Counted from the stretch's first letter, positions 34,953 through 43,234 are shown. The stretch is 64,000 nt of DNA from UBA7328 sp002471345 (GCA_964011275.1 CAXGOB010000005.1:1-64000), one strand, 5' to 3'. The notes: generated by a model from the sequence alone, not told the origin. A program made the numbers and translations.

Positions 34953-35603
34953 ATGAAGCAAGTACTATTTAGTAATGAGGAGTTTAATGAAGCCTTAGAA
35001 AGGCTAAATAAGCTCATGCGAGATGCTGAAGAGATTTCTAATGTAGATCACAAAGTGCTACTTTATAATGTGCTCCAGTACTTTGATTCTATTCATAGAG
35101 AACCACTTTCTAGGATAATGAGTGCTCTTGGTCATCATCCTGATTTGAAGAGGAATATTGTGCAGGATGAAACAGTGCAAAAGCTTTGTGCTTTATATGA
35201 TCTTGAACTGGAATCTGCGCCTACTGAAAACTCAGGAACAATAGGCTTTATTCCTGTAGGTGATGTGGGTATGATGACACCTCGAAAACAAAAGGATTGG
35301 CTAGAATTAGGGAACTATGAAGAATTAGAGAATTTGAAATTGTATCCTAAGAATTATGAAAAAGTAAACTTCATCATTTCTCGTGTTGGGTCGGATGTTT
35401 TCGCTGTACAAAATCAATGTGATGGTTCTGTACTGCCTATTGACAAAGGTACTCTAGAAGATCACGTCCTCATTTGTCCATGGCATGGATGCAAATATGA
35501 TCTTAAGACAGGCAAAGAAATGAATGGTAGTGACAAAAGGTTAGAGACTTTTCCTGTGGAAATAGAGGATACTGGATTGCTTAAAGTAGAAATCGCTTAT
35601 TGA
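34953..35603 (+). CDS. Rieske-like protein with altered first ligand motif
   Basis: The 216-residue protein has an N-terminal helical part (about 1-95) of unknown fold that recalls the helical partner domain of NifU/Rieske-type hydrogenase proteins, and a C-terminal Rieske-like domain (about 130-216). The second box is intact: CPWHGCKYDLKTGKE. The first box, normally CxH, reads NQCDGSVLP, so the first His is replaced by Gly. Either another residue binds the cluster or the [2Fe-2S] centre is lost or changed. Rieske-like subunits are found in operons of groups 1h and 2a and probably move electrons from the hydrogenase. It follows the winged-helix gene by six bases. Confidence 0.8.
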   Translation: MKQVLFSNEEFNEALERLNKLMRDAEEISNVDHKVLLYNVLQYFDSIHREPLSRIMSALGHHPDLKRNIVQDETVQKLCALYDLELESAPTENSGTIGFIPVGDVGMMTPRKQKDWLELGNYEELENLKLYPKNYEKVNFIISRVGSDVFAVQNQCDGSVLPIDKGTLEDHVLICPWHGCKYDLKTGKEMNGSDKRLETFPVEIEDTGLLKVEIAY

Positions 35604-35610
35604 GTTTGAT

Positions 35611-36429
35611 ATGAAGAAGTGTTTGATTGGAATAGTCATGATTGCTTTCTTTCTTATTGGTTGTCAAAGCAAAGTGAGTGAGAAAACAGTGGAAGTGGTG
35701 AGTCCTTTGGATCGATTGCCTGATAATAAAGCAGGAGACGTGGTGAGAAAGGCCATTGCCTTTGCTGGTGGATGGGAAGCATGGGATAGCAAAGAGAATT
35801 TTTCATTCTATAAAAAGATCACTCAACTGGATAGTAGTGGAGCAGTGAAAAGAGTAGTGAAGCAACTGCACCAGTATGACTTAGGAGATCATTTCAGAGC
35901 GAAAATGACATGGTTGGTGGATGATGGCAACTTTGTGATTATTAACAATGGAAAAGAAGCTAAGAAGTATAAAGAAGGAGTAGAGCTTACTGATAAAAAG
36001 TCTATGAATGAAGCATGGAATTCATCATATGGTTCTCACTATGTGATATCGATGCCTTATAAATTGACAGATCCAGGAGTGATTTTGACGTATGAGGGAA
36101 TAGATGAAAATGTACTAGATAAACCTGTGCATGCTCTCAAGGTAGAATATGCCAAAGATGCTGGAAGTACAGGAGGAATGCATTTATGGTATTACTATTT
36201 TGATAAGAATACTTATGATCTGGCAGGTAATTATCTGGATTATGGAGAAGGGCATTCAGTGACGACATATGAAGTATTCGAAGATGTAGAAGGGATGCGA
36301 TTTCACAACAGAAGATTTAGTTACAGCTCTAATGAGAATAAAGAAAGAGTATTGCTCAGAACGATATATGAAAATGAGGAAATGAAATTTGATCAAAATT
36401 TTGCATCGAATACATTTTTACTGAAATGA
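35611..36429 (+). CDS. DUF6503-like lipoprotein of the hydrogenase operon
   Basis: The 272-residue protein has a lipoprotein signal (MKKCLIGIVMIAFFLIGC, Cys at 18) and should be anchored in the inner or outer membrane on the periplasmic side. The mature part starts with VVRKAIAFAGGWEAWDSKENF, the GG-x2-AW opening also present in the membrane-anchored protein at 37115 and in the lipoprotein at 60191. The rest is beta-rich, as in LolA-like carriers, with FRAKMTWLVDDGNFVI and SMPYKLTDPGVILTYEG. The function is unknown. It is odd that a cytoplasmic hydrogenase operon encodes a lipoprotein. Its stop overlaps the ATG of the endopeptidase gene. Confidence 0.8.
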   Translation: MKKCLIGIVMIAFFLIGCQSKVSEKTVEVVSPLDRLPDNKAGDVVRKAIAFAGGWEAWDSKENFSFYKKITQLDSSGAVKRVVKQLHQYDLGDHFRAKMTWLVDDGNFVIINNGKEAKKYKEGVELTDKKSMNEAWNSSYGSHYVISMPYKLTDPGVILTYEGIDENVLDKPVHALKVEYAKDAGSTGGMHLWYYYFDKNTYDLAGNYLDYGEGHSVTTYEVFEDVEGMRFHNRRFSYSSNENKERVLLRTIYENEEMKFDQNFASNTFLLK

Positions 36430-36941
36430 ATAAGACTGACAAAATATTGATAGCTGGAGTAGGCAATGAGTTGCGACAGGATGATGCTTTTGGTATTGAG
36501 TTCGTAAGAGCATGGGAGCGGGATATGCCTTCATTAGGGCGGATCAATACTATGGAGGTCGGTATTGCAGGGATTCACCTCGTGCAGGAGCTGCATACTG
36601 GTTATGATATGTTGGTATTGGCTGATGCTGTGGATTACAAAAGAGAGCCAGGTACTATATCGATAGAAGAAGTGGAGAAGCTGAGTAGAGTAGAAGAGAT
36701 GCCATTGGATCAAAAGAGAGAGTTTTTAGCAGATATGCATTATACAAACCCGACAAGGGCTATGATGCTCGCTCAAGCTCTAAATGTATTACCTGAAAAA
36801 GTATACATCATGGGATGCCAATCAGCTAAACATGATGACTTTGATATAGGGATGAGTGATGAAGTAACGGCAGCAATACCAGAAGCCATAAAGGAGCTCA
36901 GTAAATGGCTAGAACTTGATTTAGAATTAGAAAAAGCATAG
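36426..36941 (+). CDS. hydrogenase maturation endopeptidase
   Basis: The 171-residue protein has the full HyaD/HybD-type pattern: ILIAGVGNELRQDDAFGIEF, the acidic residues for nickel sensing, VEVGIAGIHLVQEL-like helix start, VLADAVDYKREPG with the Asp of the second strand, and MHYTNPTRAMMLAQAL with the His. It cleaves the C-terminal extension of the large subunit after nickel insertion, locking the active site. It overlaps the lipoprotein gene by four bases (ATGA), so the two are coupled. With the ligand-poor relative at 33969 the locus has two members of the same fold. Confidence 0.92.
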   Translation: MNKTDKILIAGVGNELRQDDAFGIEFVRAWERDMPSLGRINTMEVGIAGIHLVQELHTGYDMLVLADAVDYKREPGTISIEEVEKLSRVEEMPLDQKREFLADMHYTNPTRAMMLAQALNVLPEKVYIMGCQSAKHDDFDIGMSDEVTAAIPEAIKELSKWLELDLELEKA

Positions 36942-36983
36942 GATAATGATCTTGTGCGAATCAATTGAATTATGTATAAAAAA

Positions 36984-37089
36984 GGAAGGCCATAGGTCTT
37001 CAATATTGGTAGCCAAGGGCAACGCCCTTGAAATATAAATAAGCGATAAAGTGATTTGGCGGCATTTTTGGCAAAAATGATGACAAATC
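36984..37089 (+). repeat. intergenic two-hairpin repeat, copy 1
   Basis: A block of about 105 bases recurs at 38132-38240. It holds the hairpin CAAGGGC-AAC-GCCCTTG and a longer inverted pair, GATTTGGCGGCATTTTT against AAAAATGATGACAAATC with two mismatches. The lead-in AAGGCCATAGGTCTT is nearly palindromic. It looks like an interspersed repeat of the genome, and could act as a transcript processing or attenuation element within the operon. Confidence 0.75.
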
Positions 37090-37114
37090 GAGATCATAAA
37101 CGAAACATTAGATT

Positions 37115-38110
37115 ATGAAAAGCATAAAACAAAAAGCCCCTCAAACGAAGCCTCAACAGCAAGAGACTAAGGAAAAAATACCTTGGTCATTTGGTTTAGA
37201 GATCAAAGATCTCACTAATCCTATTACGCTGAGACGGATTAGATTAGTTCAGTTCAGTGTACTGTTTGCGGCACTTTCATTTGCCGGTTATTATGTATGG
37301 GAGAACTATGTCCGTGCTCCATCAGGATTAGAACTAGTTATCGAAATGGTAGATGCTGCAGGAGGAACTGCTGCATGGAATGAAATCAAGTCAGGTCAGT
37401 TTACTAGAACACAAAAGGTATTTGATCAAGCAGGAGATAAGCTTTCTGAGCAAGTAGAAACATTCTATTTCAGAAAGACTGATGAAGGGTTGAAACTCAT
37501 GGTGAAAGCTTTAGATAAGAATGGGAAAGAAGTCATAATCAGTGAAGACAAAGAAGGATTCTGGGCAACGAAAGATGCTCTTCCATCGGATCCTAAAAAG
37601 GAATCAGGAGATCTTGGAATGATGTGTGATTCTAAATTTTGCCAGCCAAGTTGTGCTTCTAAAATGGCTTTCTTTAGATTTTCAATGCCATTCAAATTGA
37701 CAGATTATGGTGTAAAACCAGATGTTAATAATGTTTCTGCTTTGGGTCTGTTAGATTGGAATCCTCTAGAAAACATAGATTTGGATAGTGAGCCATTAGT
37801 GCTGGACGTTTCGTACATCCCTACAGTAGGAAGGGATAAATGGAGGTTTATGGTGAATCCAGAGACGAAATTGATCCACAAGGTGGAATATTACAACAAA
37901 TCAGACTTTGGGACTTATAGACCTGAAGAGATCTATTGGTCTGATCACAAAACAGTGGATGGCATCACGTTCAGTCACAAGTGGACAAGGTTCTGGGGCA
38001 ATGGAAAGATTATGGATGAATATACCTATTCTGATGTTTCTCTTAAAAATCACGTCACTGAAGAGGACTTTGATCGACCAGAAGGATTTGATTGGGTAGT
38101 GGCTAAGTGA
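37115..38110 (+). CDS. membrane-anchored DUF6503-like protein
   Basis: The 331-residue protein has a cytoplasmic N-terminus of about 45 residues (many Lys, Gln and Pro), one membrane helix at about 50-68 (VQFSVLFAALSFAGYYVW) and a periplasmic domain related to the lipoproteins at 35611 and 60191: VIEMVDAAGGTAAWNEI, then MPFKLTDYGVKP. It has an insertion with three Cys, CDSKFCQPSC, not present in the other two. That might bind metal or form disulphides. It is flanked on both sides by copies of the 105-bp repeat. The function is unknown. Confidence 0.75.
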   Translation: MKSIKQKAPQTKPQQQETKEKIPWSFGLEIKDLTNPITLRRIRLVQFSVLFAALSFAGYYVWENYVRAPSGLELVIEMVDAAGGTAAWNEIKSGQFTRTQKVFDQAGDKLSEQVETFYFRKTDEGLKLMVKALDKNGKEVIISEDKEGFWATKDALPSDPKKESGDLGMMCDSKFCQPSCASKMAFFRFSMPFKLTDYGVKPDVNNVSALGLLDWNPLENIDLDSEPLVLDVSYIPTVGRDKWRFMVNPETKLIHKVEYYNKSDFGTYRPEEIYWSDHKTVDGITFSHKWTRFWGNGKIMDEYTYSDVSLKNHVTEEDFDRPEGFDWVVAK

Positions 38111-38131
38111 TCATATTGTCAAGAATTAAAG

Positions 38132-38240
38132 GAGAAAGGCCATAGGTCTTTAATATAGGTAGTCAAGGGCAACGCCCTTGGTAAAAGGAAGAACGATAAT
38201 ATGATTTGGCGGCATTTTTTAGTAAAAATGATGACAAATC
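38132..38240 (+). repeat. intergenic two-hairpin repeat, copy 2
   Basis: This copy of the repeat at 36984-37089 keeps both hairpins: CAAGGGC-AAC-GCCCTTG is identical and the GATTTGGCGGCATTTTT arm is identical. It ends 43 bases before the CooC-like gene. The two copies flank the membrane-anchored gene. Confidence 0.75.
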
Positions 38241-38283
38241 AAAAACGGAGAAAGTTTGTGAAATTCGGGTCAAATACATTCTT

Positions 38284-39045
38284 ATGAAAATAGCAATAGC
38301 AGGAAAAGGAGGGGTTGGAAAAACAACCATCAGCGGTACAATATGCAGAGTACTTGCACAGCAAGGAGAGAAGGTTCTGGCCATAGATGGTGACCCTAAC
38401 CCCAATCTATCAGTCGTCCTAGGTATTGATAAAGACAAACCTCCACAAGTCTCTTTGAGTACTGATATTATCGAGAGAGTAGAAGAGGGAGAAAGCTGGA
38501 AGTTTCAAGTTAAAATGTCATTCGAAGAAATACTAGATACCTATGGTCAGGATGCCCCTGATAATGTGACATTACTAATAGTAGGCAAACCAGAACAAGC
38601 AGGCACTGGATGTATGTGTGGTTCTCATACAGTGGTGAGAGAACTGATTCATTCTGCGCTTACCTCAGAATATAATGCTGCTATGGTTGTAGATACGGAA
38701 GCATCATTAGAGCATATGAAAAGAGGAACATCTCAGCATGTGGACAGGATGTATACTGTATTAGAACCTTATTACAGATCACTTGAAGCTGCAGGAAGAT
38801 TTGCCGATATGGCTAAAGACTTGGGTATTAAAGAAGTGGCAGCAATTGCTAATAAGGTTCGAACAGAAGAGGAAGCAGAAGCTATCAGAGAATATTGTGC
38901 AAAAATAGATTTGCCTATAGCTGTGATGGTCCCTTATGATGAGAATATTACTGCTGCCGATTTAAAAGGCATTTCAATCATGGATTATGATGGGAAATCT
39001 GTAGCAGTAAAAGCCATAGAAGGATTTGTAAAGTCATTAAACTAA
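38284..39045 (+). CDS. CooC-like nickel-associated ATPase
   Basis: The 253-residue MinD-type ATPase has a deviant Walker A (GKGGVGKTT, residues 7-15), AIDGDPNPNLSVVLG and VVDTEASLEHMKRG. At residues 110-112 a CMC sequence matches the CxC of CooC1, where the two Cys of each subunit bind nickel or zinc at the dimer interface. CooC helps insert nickel into CO dehydrogenase, but no CO dehydrogenase is here, so it probably serves this hydrogenase, perhaps in the role of HypB. I chose the ATG at 38284 because the Walker motif starts seven residues later; an upstream start would run through the repeat. Confidence 0.82.
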   Translation: MKIAIAGKGGVGKTTISGTICRVLAQQGEKVLAIDGDPNPNLSVVLGIDKDKPPQVSLSTDIIERVEEGESWKFQVKMSFEEILDTYGQDAPDNVTLLIVGKPEQAGTGCMCGSHTVVRELIHSALTSEYNAAMVVDTEASLEHMKRGTSQHVDRMYTVLEPYYRSLEAAGRFADMAKDLGIKEVAAIANKVRTEEEAEAIREYCAKIDLPIAVMVPYDENITAADLKGISIMDYDGKSVAVKAIEGFVKSLN

Positions 39046-39051
39046 AAAAGT

Positions 39052-39318
39052 ATGTGTCTTGCCATCCCAGGTAAAATATTAGCAATAGAAACTCCTGAAG
39101 AAAGCGTTTTCCTTATTGGGAAAGTATCCTTCAGCGGAGTGACTAAAAAAATCAATTTGAGTCTTGTTCCTGAAGCCAAAGTAGGAGATCATGTATTGGT
39201 GCATGTTGGTGTAGCAGTCAGTGTGATAGATGAAGAAGAAGCAGAGAAAACTTTGAATTTTCTGCAAGGGACTGGTGATTTGGATGAGTTGTTGGAGTTG
39301 GCTCCTCGGCCTGATTGA
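39052..39318 (+). CDS. hypC: hydrogenase maturation factor HypC
   Basis: The 88-residue protein begins MCLAIPGKI, the invariant HypC/HupF start with Cys2 that carries the Fe(CN)2CO unit and binds HypD. The rest (VGDHVLVHVGVAVSVIDEEEA) is the standard OB-like barrel and helix. It hands the iron-cyanide group to the large subunit. It follows the CooC-like gene by six bases and is the last gene of the operon; it converges on the TetR genes with a gap of nine bases. Confidence 0.96.
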   Translation: MCLAIPGKILAIETPEESVFLIGKVSFSGVTKKINLSLVPEAKVGDHVLVHVGVAVSVIDEEEAEKTLNFLQGTGDLDELLELAPRPD

Positions 39319-39327
39319 ATATAAGTT

Positions 39328-39966
39328 TCACACTACCAATCCCACATCCCTTAGCTGTGGCAAAATCAAAGCCTCATACTCCATCAAACCCAACTCTGTA
39401 AAATTAGGAAGGAGTTGATTCCATACTACAATCTTGAATTTTTCTTCATCTAATCCGTTTTTAGAAAGAACTTTCTTTTGTGTCATCCAGAAGGAGATAA
39501 TCATCCATATGGCATGAGCTGTATGAACGTATTGTTCATCATGGATTTCTTTTCTAAAGATTCCCTTTTCTACATTTTCTAATGTCCACCTATGGATTTG
39601 ACCTATCATTTGATTGATATACTGAACCCTTTGTTGATGTATACTAGGGTAGCTCCGTTCTAATTCTACGACATCTAAGAAGTAAAAGGCGTATTTGTTA
39701 ATCTTTGAATAATAATGAGAAAGCTGATTGTCAAAATCAATAAGAAATGGAAAGTGCTTTTCCTCATCCATTATAGGAGCGATCTCTGTGTCTATGACAT
39801 TCGCAACTGTACGCAGAAGATCTTCTTTAAATTTAAAATGATAAGCCAAGTTACCCACGCTAATGTTGGACGCATCTGCAATTTGCTGCAGCTTTACATT
39901 TGGGATTCCCCTTTCATTAAATAAGAAAATTGCCTTTTCTAAAATTCTATTTTTTGTTTTTTTCAC
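39328..39966 (-). CDS. TetR family regulator 2 of the hydrogenase locus
   Basis: The 212-residue protein has the TetR N-terminal HTH: RILEKAIFLFNERGIPNVKL then QQIADASNISVGNLAYHFKF. The C-terminal helical part is a ligand domain of a type shared with the neighbouring TetR, and both share the FW...QLLPNFTELG / YEAL pattern near the end. It ends the hypD-hypE-tetR-tetR operon, starting two bases after the previous stop. As a TetR protein it should bind a palindrome, and the repeated 18-bp element of this locus is the obvious candidate site. Confidence 0.9.
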   Translation of the reverse strand: MKKTKNRILEKAIFLFNERGIPNVKLQQIADASNISVGNLAYHFKFKEDLLRTVANVIDTEIAPIMDEEKHFPFLIDFDNQLSHYYSKINKYAFYFLDVVELERSYPSIHQQRVQYINQMIGQIHRWTLENVEKGIFRKEIHDEQYVHTAHAIWMIISFWMTQKKVLSKNGLDEEKFKIVVWNQLLPNFTELGLMEYEALILPQLRDVGLVV

Positions 39967-39968
39967 AA

Positions 39969-40613
39969 TTAATATTCAGGTTGTTTGGGAGTAAAGGAAT
40001 CCAATAGTCGCTCTATTAGTAAATCAAATTCTAATCTGCCCGCTTCAGTAAAGTGAGGTAGCATCTGACTCCATACCACTTCTTTAAAAACTCTTTCACT
40101 ATCTTCTGGACTGCCATGATCCACAGGTTTTGTCAAGTAAAAATTGATAATCATCCATACGGAATGAGCTACAATCTCATAGTGATCAGGACGTGGCTCT
40201 TTGATCAGTATACCATTCTTTTCATTCTGAACTAGCCAATGATGAGTTTGTTCAGTGATATGTTCTGTTATTAATTTTCGCTTCTCATAGAGTTTTGGGT
40301 AATTCCGTTTAATCTCTAGTAGGTCAATGAAAAAGAAGGAGTACTTCATCAGGAAATGATAGAATTTAGCCAACTGAGTATCAAAATCCATAAGACCAGG
40401 AAACTCCTGAGTTTCATCTATTAATGGATCAATTAACTCAGTAAGTTGATCCACTATTTTGATCATTATAGCCTTTTTGCTGTAATAGTGATAGGCCAAG
40501 TTACCTACACTGATTCCAGCCTCATCGGCGATATGCTGCAGCCGCACATTGACTAAGCCATGAGCATTGAAGAGTTTTATACTGGATTCTATTATTTTCT
40601 CTTTAGTGGTCAT
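39969..40613 (-). CDS. TetR family regulator 1 of the hydrogenase locus
   Basis: The 214-residue protein is a paralogue of the next gene, with HTH IIESSIKLFNAHGLVNVRL then QHIADEAGISVGNLAYHYYS. The recognition helix (SVGNLAYHY) is nearly the same in both, which suggests that both read the same or similar operators; they may form heterodimers or compete. The ligand domain carries WSQMLPHFTEAGRLEFDLL. The gene starts nine bases after the hypE stop and is in the same operon, behind the operator at 42827, so it would regulate itself. Confidence 0.9.
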   Translation of the reverse strand: MTTKEKIIESSIKLFNAHGLVNVRLQHIADEAGISVGNLAYHYYSKKAIMIKIVDQLTELIDPLIDETQEFPGLMDFDTQLAKFYHFLMKYSFFFIDLLEIKRNYPKLYEKRKLITEHITEQTHHWLVQNEKNGILIKEPRPDHYEIVAHSVWMIINFYLTKPVDHGSPEDSERVFKEVVWSQMLPHFTEAGRLEFDLLIERLLDSFTPKQPEY

Positions 40614-40622
40614 GCCGAGGAG

Positions 40623-41675
40623 TTAACAGATTCTAGGTAATTGTTCTCCCACTAGCATGTTTACCACTCGCTTTCCTCCTATTCCACTTCTGATGATTAC
40701 TTGCCTAGGATGATCTTTGACTATTTTTCCAATGGCTGATGCATTAGCACTATTAGGGTTAGATTTTAGATGATTAATTATATCTTCTGCATCACTGGCA
40801 TCAACTATGGCGATGTATATACCTTCATTAGCAACGTAAAGTGGATCAAGACCTAATATTTCACAAGCACCTTTTACTTGTTCGTTGATTGGTATTTTCT
40901 TTTCATCCAGATATATTCCTTGTTGGCTATCTCGGGCTATCTCATTGAGTACTGCAGCTATTCCTCCTCTTGTCGGATCTTTGAGCAGATGTATCGACTC
41001 TCCAAATTTGGATATCATTTCTTCTACAATGTGATTAAGAGGTCTGGTATCACTCAGTATATCGGATTCAAATTCTAGTCCTTCTCTGACTGACATGATG
41101 GATATACCATGAGAAGCGATCACATCAGATACTATTACCACATCTCCTTCTTTTACTCTATTCATGCTGATCTTGGCTTTGGGTAGAATACTGCCTATGC
41201 CAGTAGTATTGATGAATATTTGATCTCCTTTTCCTCTTTCTACTACTTTGGTATCTCCTGTTACCACTTGCACTTCTGCTGCCTCACAAGCTGCTTTTAT
41301 AGAAACTAATACTTTCCAAAAGTCTTTCATCAAAAGACCTTCTTCTATGATAAAACTTAAGGAAAGATACTTTGGCTTAGCACCACACATGGCAAGATCA
41401 TTGACTGTACCATTAATAGCCAGTTCTCCAATGTCACCTCCAGGAAAGAATATAGGAGATATTACAAAGCTATCTGTAGTAAATGCCGTTGGCCCGTCCA
41501 ATGAGAAAACAGCTCCATCGTGATGTTCGTCTAGAAGATCATTACTCAATAGGTTGAAAACACCTGATTCTAATAACTTATTCGTCAACGTGCCCCCGCC
41601 TCCATGACCTAATGTGATGGTATCAAAATCCAACTTTGGCATAGGACAGGAGAGTTGCATTTTTAGATTAGCCAT
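40623..41675 (-). CDS. hypE: hydrogenase expression/formation protein HypE
   Basis: The 350-residue protein is a PurM-like ATP-dependent dehydratase: GHGGGGTLTNKLL near the start, TFAVTGDTKVV-like region with VTGDTKVVERGKGD, and DPTRGGIAAVLNEIA for ATP. The C-terminus ends in PRIC, where the terminal Cys receives the carbamoyl group from HypF and is turned into thiocyanate, the source of the CN ligands. The ATG overlaps the hypD stop as TAATG, so translation is coupled. Confidence 0.96.
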   Translation of the reverse strand: MANLKMQLSCPMPKLDFDTITLGHGGGGTLTNKLLESGVFNLLSNDLLDEHHDGAVFSLDGPTAFTTDSFVISPIFFPGGDIGELAINGTVNDLAMCGAKPKYLSLSFIIEEGLLMKDFWKVLVSIKAACEAAEVQVVTGDTKVVERGKGDQIFINTTGIGSILPKAKISMNRVKEGDVVIVSDVIASHGISIMSVREGLEFESDILSDTRPLNHIVEEMISKFGESIHLLKDPTRGGIAAVLNEIARDSQQGIYLDEKKIPINEQVKGACEILGLDPLYVANEGIYIAIVDASDAEDIINHLKSNPNSANASAIGKIVKDHPRQVIIRSGIGGKRVVNMLVGEQLPRIC

Positions 41676-42772
41676 TATACCAATTCAGCAGCCTGATGAA
41701 AATGATAGTAAGCAGCACAGGCACCTTCAGAACTTACCATTGGTGCTCCTAGAGGAAATTCTGGTTTACACTTTTTACCGAATTGTGGACATTCATTCGG
41801 TTTCTTTATCCCTTTTAATACTTGTCCAGCTATGCATTCTTTGTTTTCTTCAGCAGTTTCAATTTGTACGTCAAATTTGATATTGGCGTCGTATATCGCG
41901 TAAGCTTCTTTTACTTCATATCCGCTGAAAGGGATGTTGCCTATACCTCTCCAGACTCTATTTTTTACTTCGAATACTTGCTCTATAATTTCAATTGCTT
42001 TTTGATTTCCATCGTCTTTTACTACGCGACTATATTGATTCTCCAGATCATGCCGTCCCTCTTCTAATTGCTTGACTACCATGTAGATACCTTGTAGGAG
42101 ATCAATAGGTTCGAAACCAGTTACAACAATAGGGATCTTATATTTCTCCACGAGAGGTCCATATTCTGAAATGCCCATAATGGTGCATACATGACCAGCA
42201 GCCAAGAAAGAATCGATTTGACTCTCCTCATCATTTATCACTGCTTCTATAGCTGGTGGCACCAATACATGAGAAGTCAGAATTGAATAATTAATCACTC
42301 CCAATGCTTTGGCCTGAATCACTGAAAGTGCATTCGCAGGAGCGGTAGTCTCGAAGCCAACAGCAAAGAATACCACTTCCTTTGTCGGGTTCTTTTGAGC
42401 CAATTGCACAGCTTCTAGAGGGGAGTAAAGAATACGAATATCAGCACCTTCTGCCTTAGCATCTAATAAGCTCCAAGATGATCCTGGCACTCGTAACATA
42501 TCACCATAAGAGCAAAGAATCACTCCTTTCTCCTCTGCTAGATAGATCGCTTTATCAATTAAATGTATGGGCGTAACACATACAGGGCATCCGGGGCCAT
42601 GTATCATATTTATCTCTTCAGGAAGTAAATCGATTATGCCATTTTTGACGAGACTGTGCGTCTGTCCACCACATACTTCCATAATACTCCAAGGCTGAGA
42701 TATGATTTCTTTTATCTGTGTGAGATATCTCTGAGCCAAGTCTTCATCTCTATATTCGTTTACGAATTTCAC
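41675..42772 (-). CDS. hypD: hydrogenase formation protein HypD
   Basis: The 365-residue protein has the HypD set: MEVCGGQTHS (the Cys that helps hold iron), HGPGCPVCVTP, GFETTAPA, HVCTIMG and the [4Fe-4S] Cys in the last third, including CIAGQVLKG, CPQFGKKC and EGACAAYYHF. It acts as the scaffold, with HypC, on which the Fe(CN)2CO group is made. It is the first gene of its operon, with the shared operator 55 bases upstream. Confidence 0.97.
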   Translation of the reverse strand: MKFVNEYRDEDLAQRYLTQIKEIISQPWSIMEVCGGQTHSLVKNGIIDLLPEEINMIHGPGCPVCVTPIHLIDKAIYLAEEKGVILCSYGDMLRVPGSSWSLLDAKAEGADIRILYSPLEAVQLAQKNPTKEVVFFAVGFETTAPANALSVIQAKALGVINYSILTSHVLVPPAIEAVINDEESQIDSFLAAGHVCTIMGISEYGPLVEKYKIPIVVTGFEPIDLLQGIYMVVKQLEEGRHDLENQYSRVVKDDGNQKAIEIIEQVFEVKNRVWRGIGNIPFSGYEVKEAYAIYDANIKFDVQIETAEENKECIAGQVLKGIKKPNECPQFGKKCKPEFPLGAPMVSSEGACAAYYHFHQAAELV

Positions 42773-42826
42773 TGCTAGGATTTTGCCTTAAGTTACTTGT
42801 TTTTTAAATGAGACACGATGACCATT

Positions 42827-42844
42827 TAAGAAATTATTTTCTAA
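42827..42844. promoter_or_regulatory. operator site 3 upstream of hypD
   Basis: Read on the minus strand it is TTAGAAA-ATAA-TTTCTTA, with one mismatch to the core found twice near 29.2-29.3 kb. CAAAGTTC (42849-42856, minus strand GAACTTTG) lies four bases upstream and could be the -7 box, giving the same promoter-then-operator order as at the TonB receptor gene. Confidence 0.6.
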
Positions 42845-42979
42845 TCTACAAAGTTCACAGGTATTGACTTCTCATTACTGCCATGATAAAAATTTATAAT
42901 TTCAATATCAAAGATTACATAGAGTCAGTAAAGGAGATATCGTAAGTCAATGGCAACAAACTTTGGATAGGAGAGTCTG

Positions 42980-43234
42980 GGATATGATGGACGTATCGGT
43001 AACGATCAACGATCGAATCGTGACAGTGGCCTTTCTGGATTTCAGGGAAGTACTCGTTATCACAATGATAGTACATACTGAAGTATTGGCTTTTTCGGTT
43101 TGTGGTTGAGTCCTACTTCAATACAGTCCTCCAATGCTTGGCTCCCCAACCTCCCGAACGGTGGCTCTGACGCACTCCTTAGCGACATCTTTTTAAAAAA
43201 AACTTATAATTCCACTCTTTGTTTCTGGGATTGA
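42980..43234 (+). pseudogene. degraded FISUMP-domain fragment
   Basis: The plus-strand frame reads like the C-terminal half of a FISUMP domain (Fibrobacter succinogenes major paralogous domain, found in exported proteins of Bacteroidota): SGLSGFQGSTRYHND, an in-frame stop at 43079, then SIGFFGLWLSPTS, SSNAWLPNLPNGGSDALL and KKTYNSTLCFWD before a stop at 43232. Conserved points such as the W-S-S-T core and the final V-R-C have drifted. No start is present. It is a remnant, not a working gene. Confidence 0.6.

Noticed and set aside
38284..39045. Evidence for a CO dehydrogenase system
   Set aside because: Only the CooC-like ATPase is present; no CooS/Acs genes are in the window and the neighbours are hydrogenase genes.
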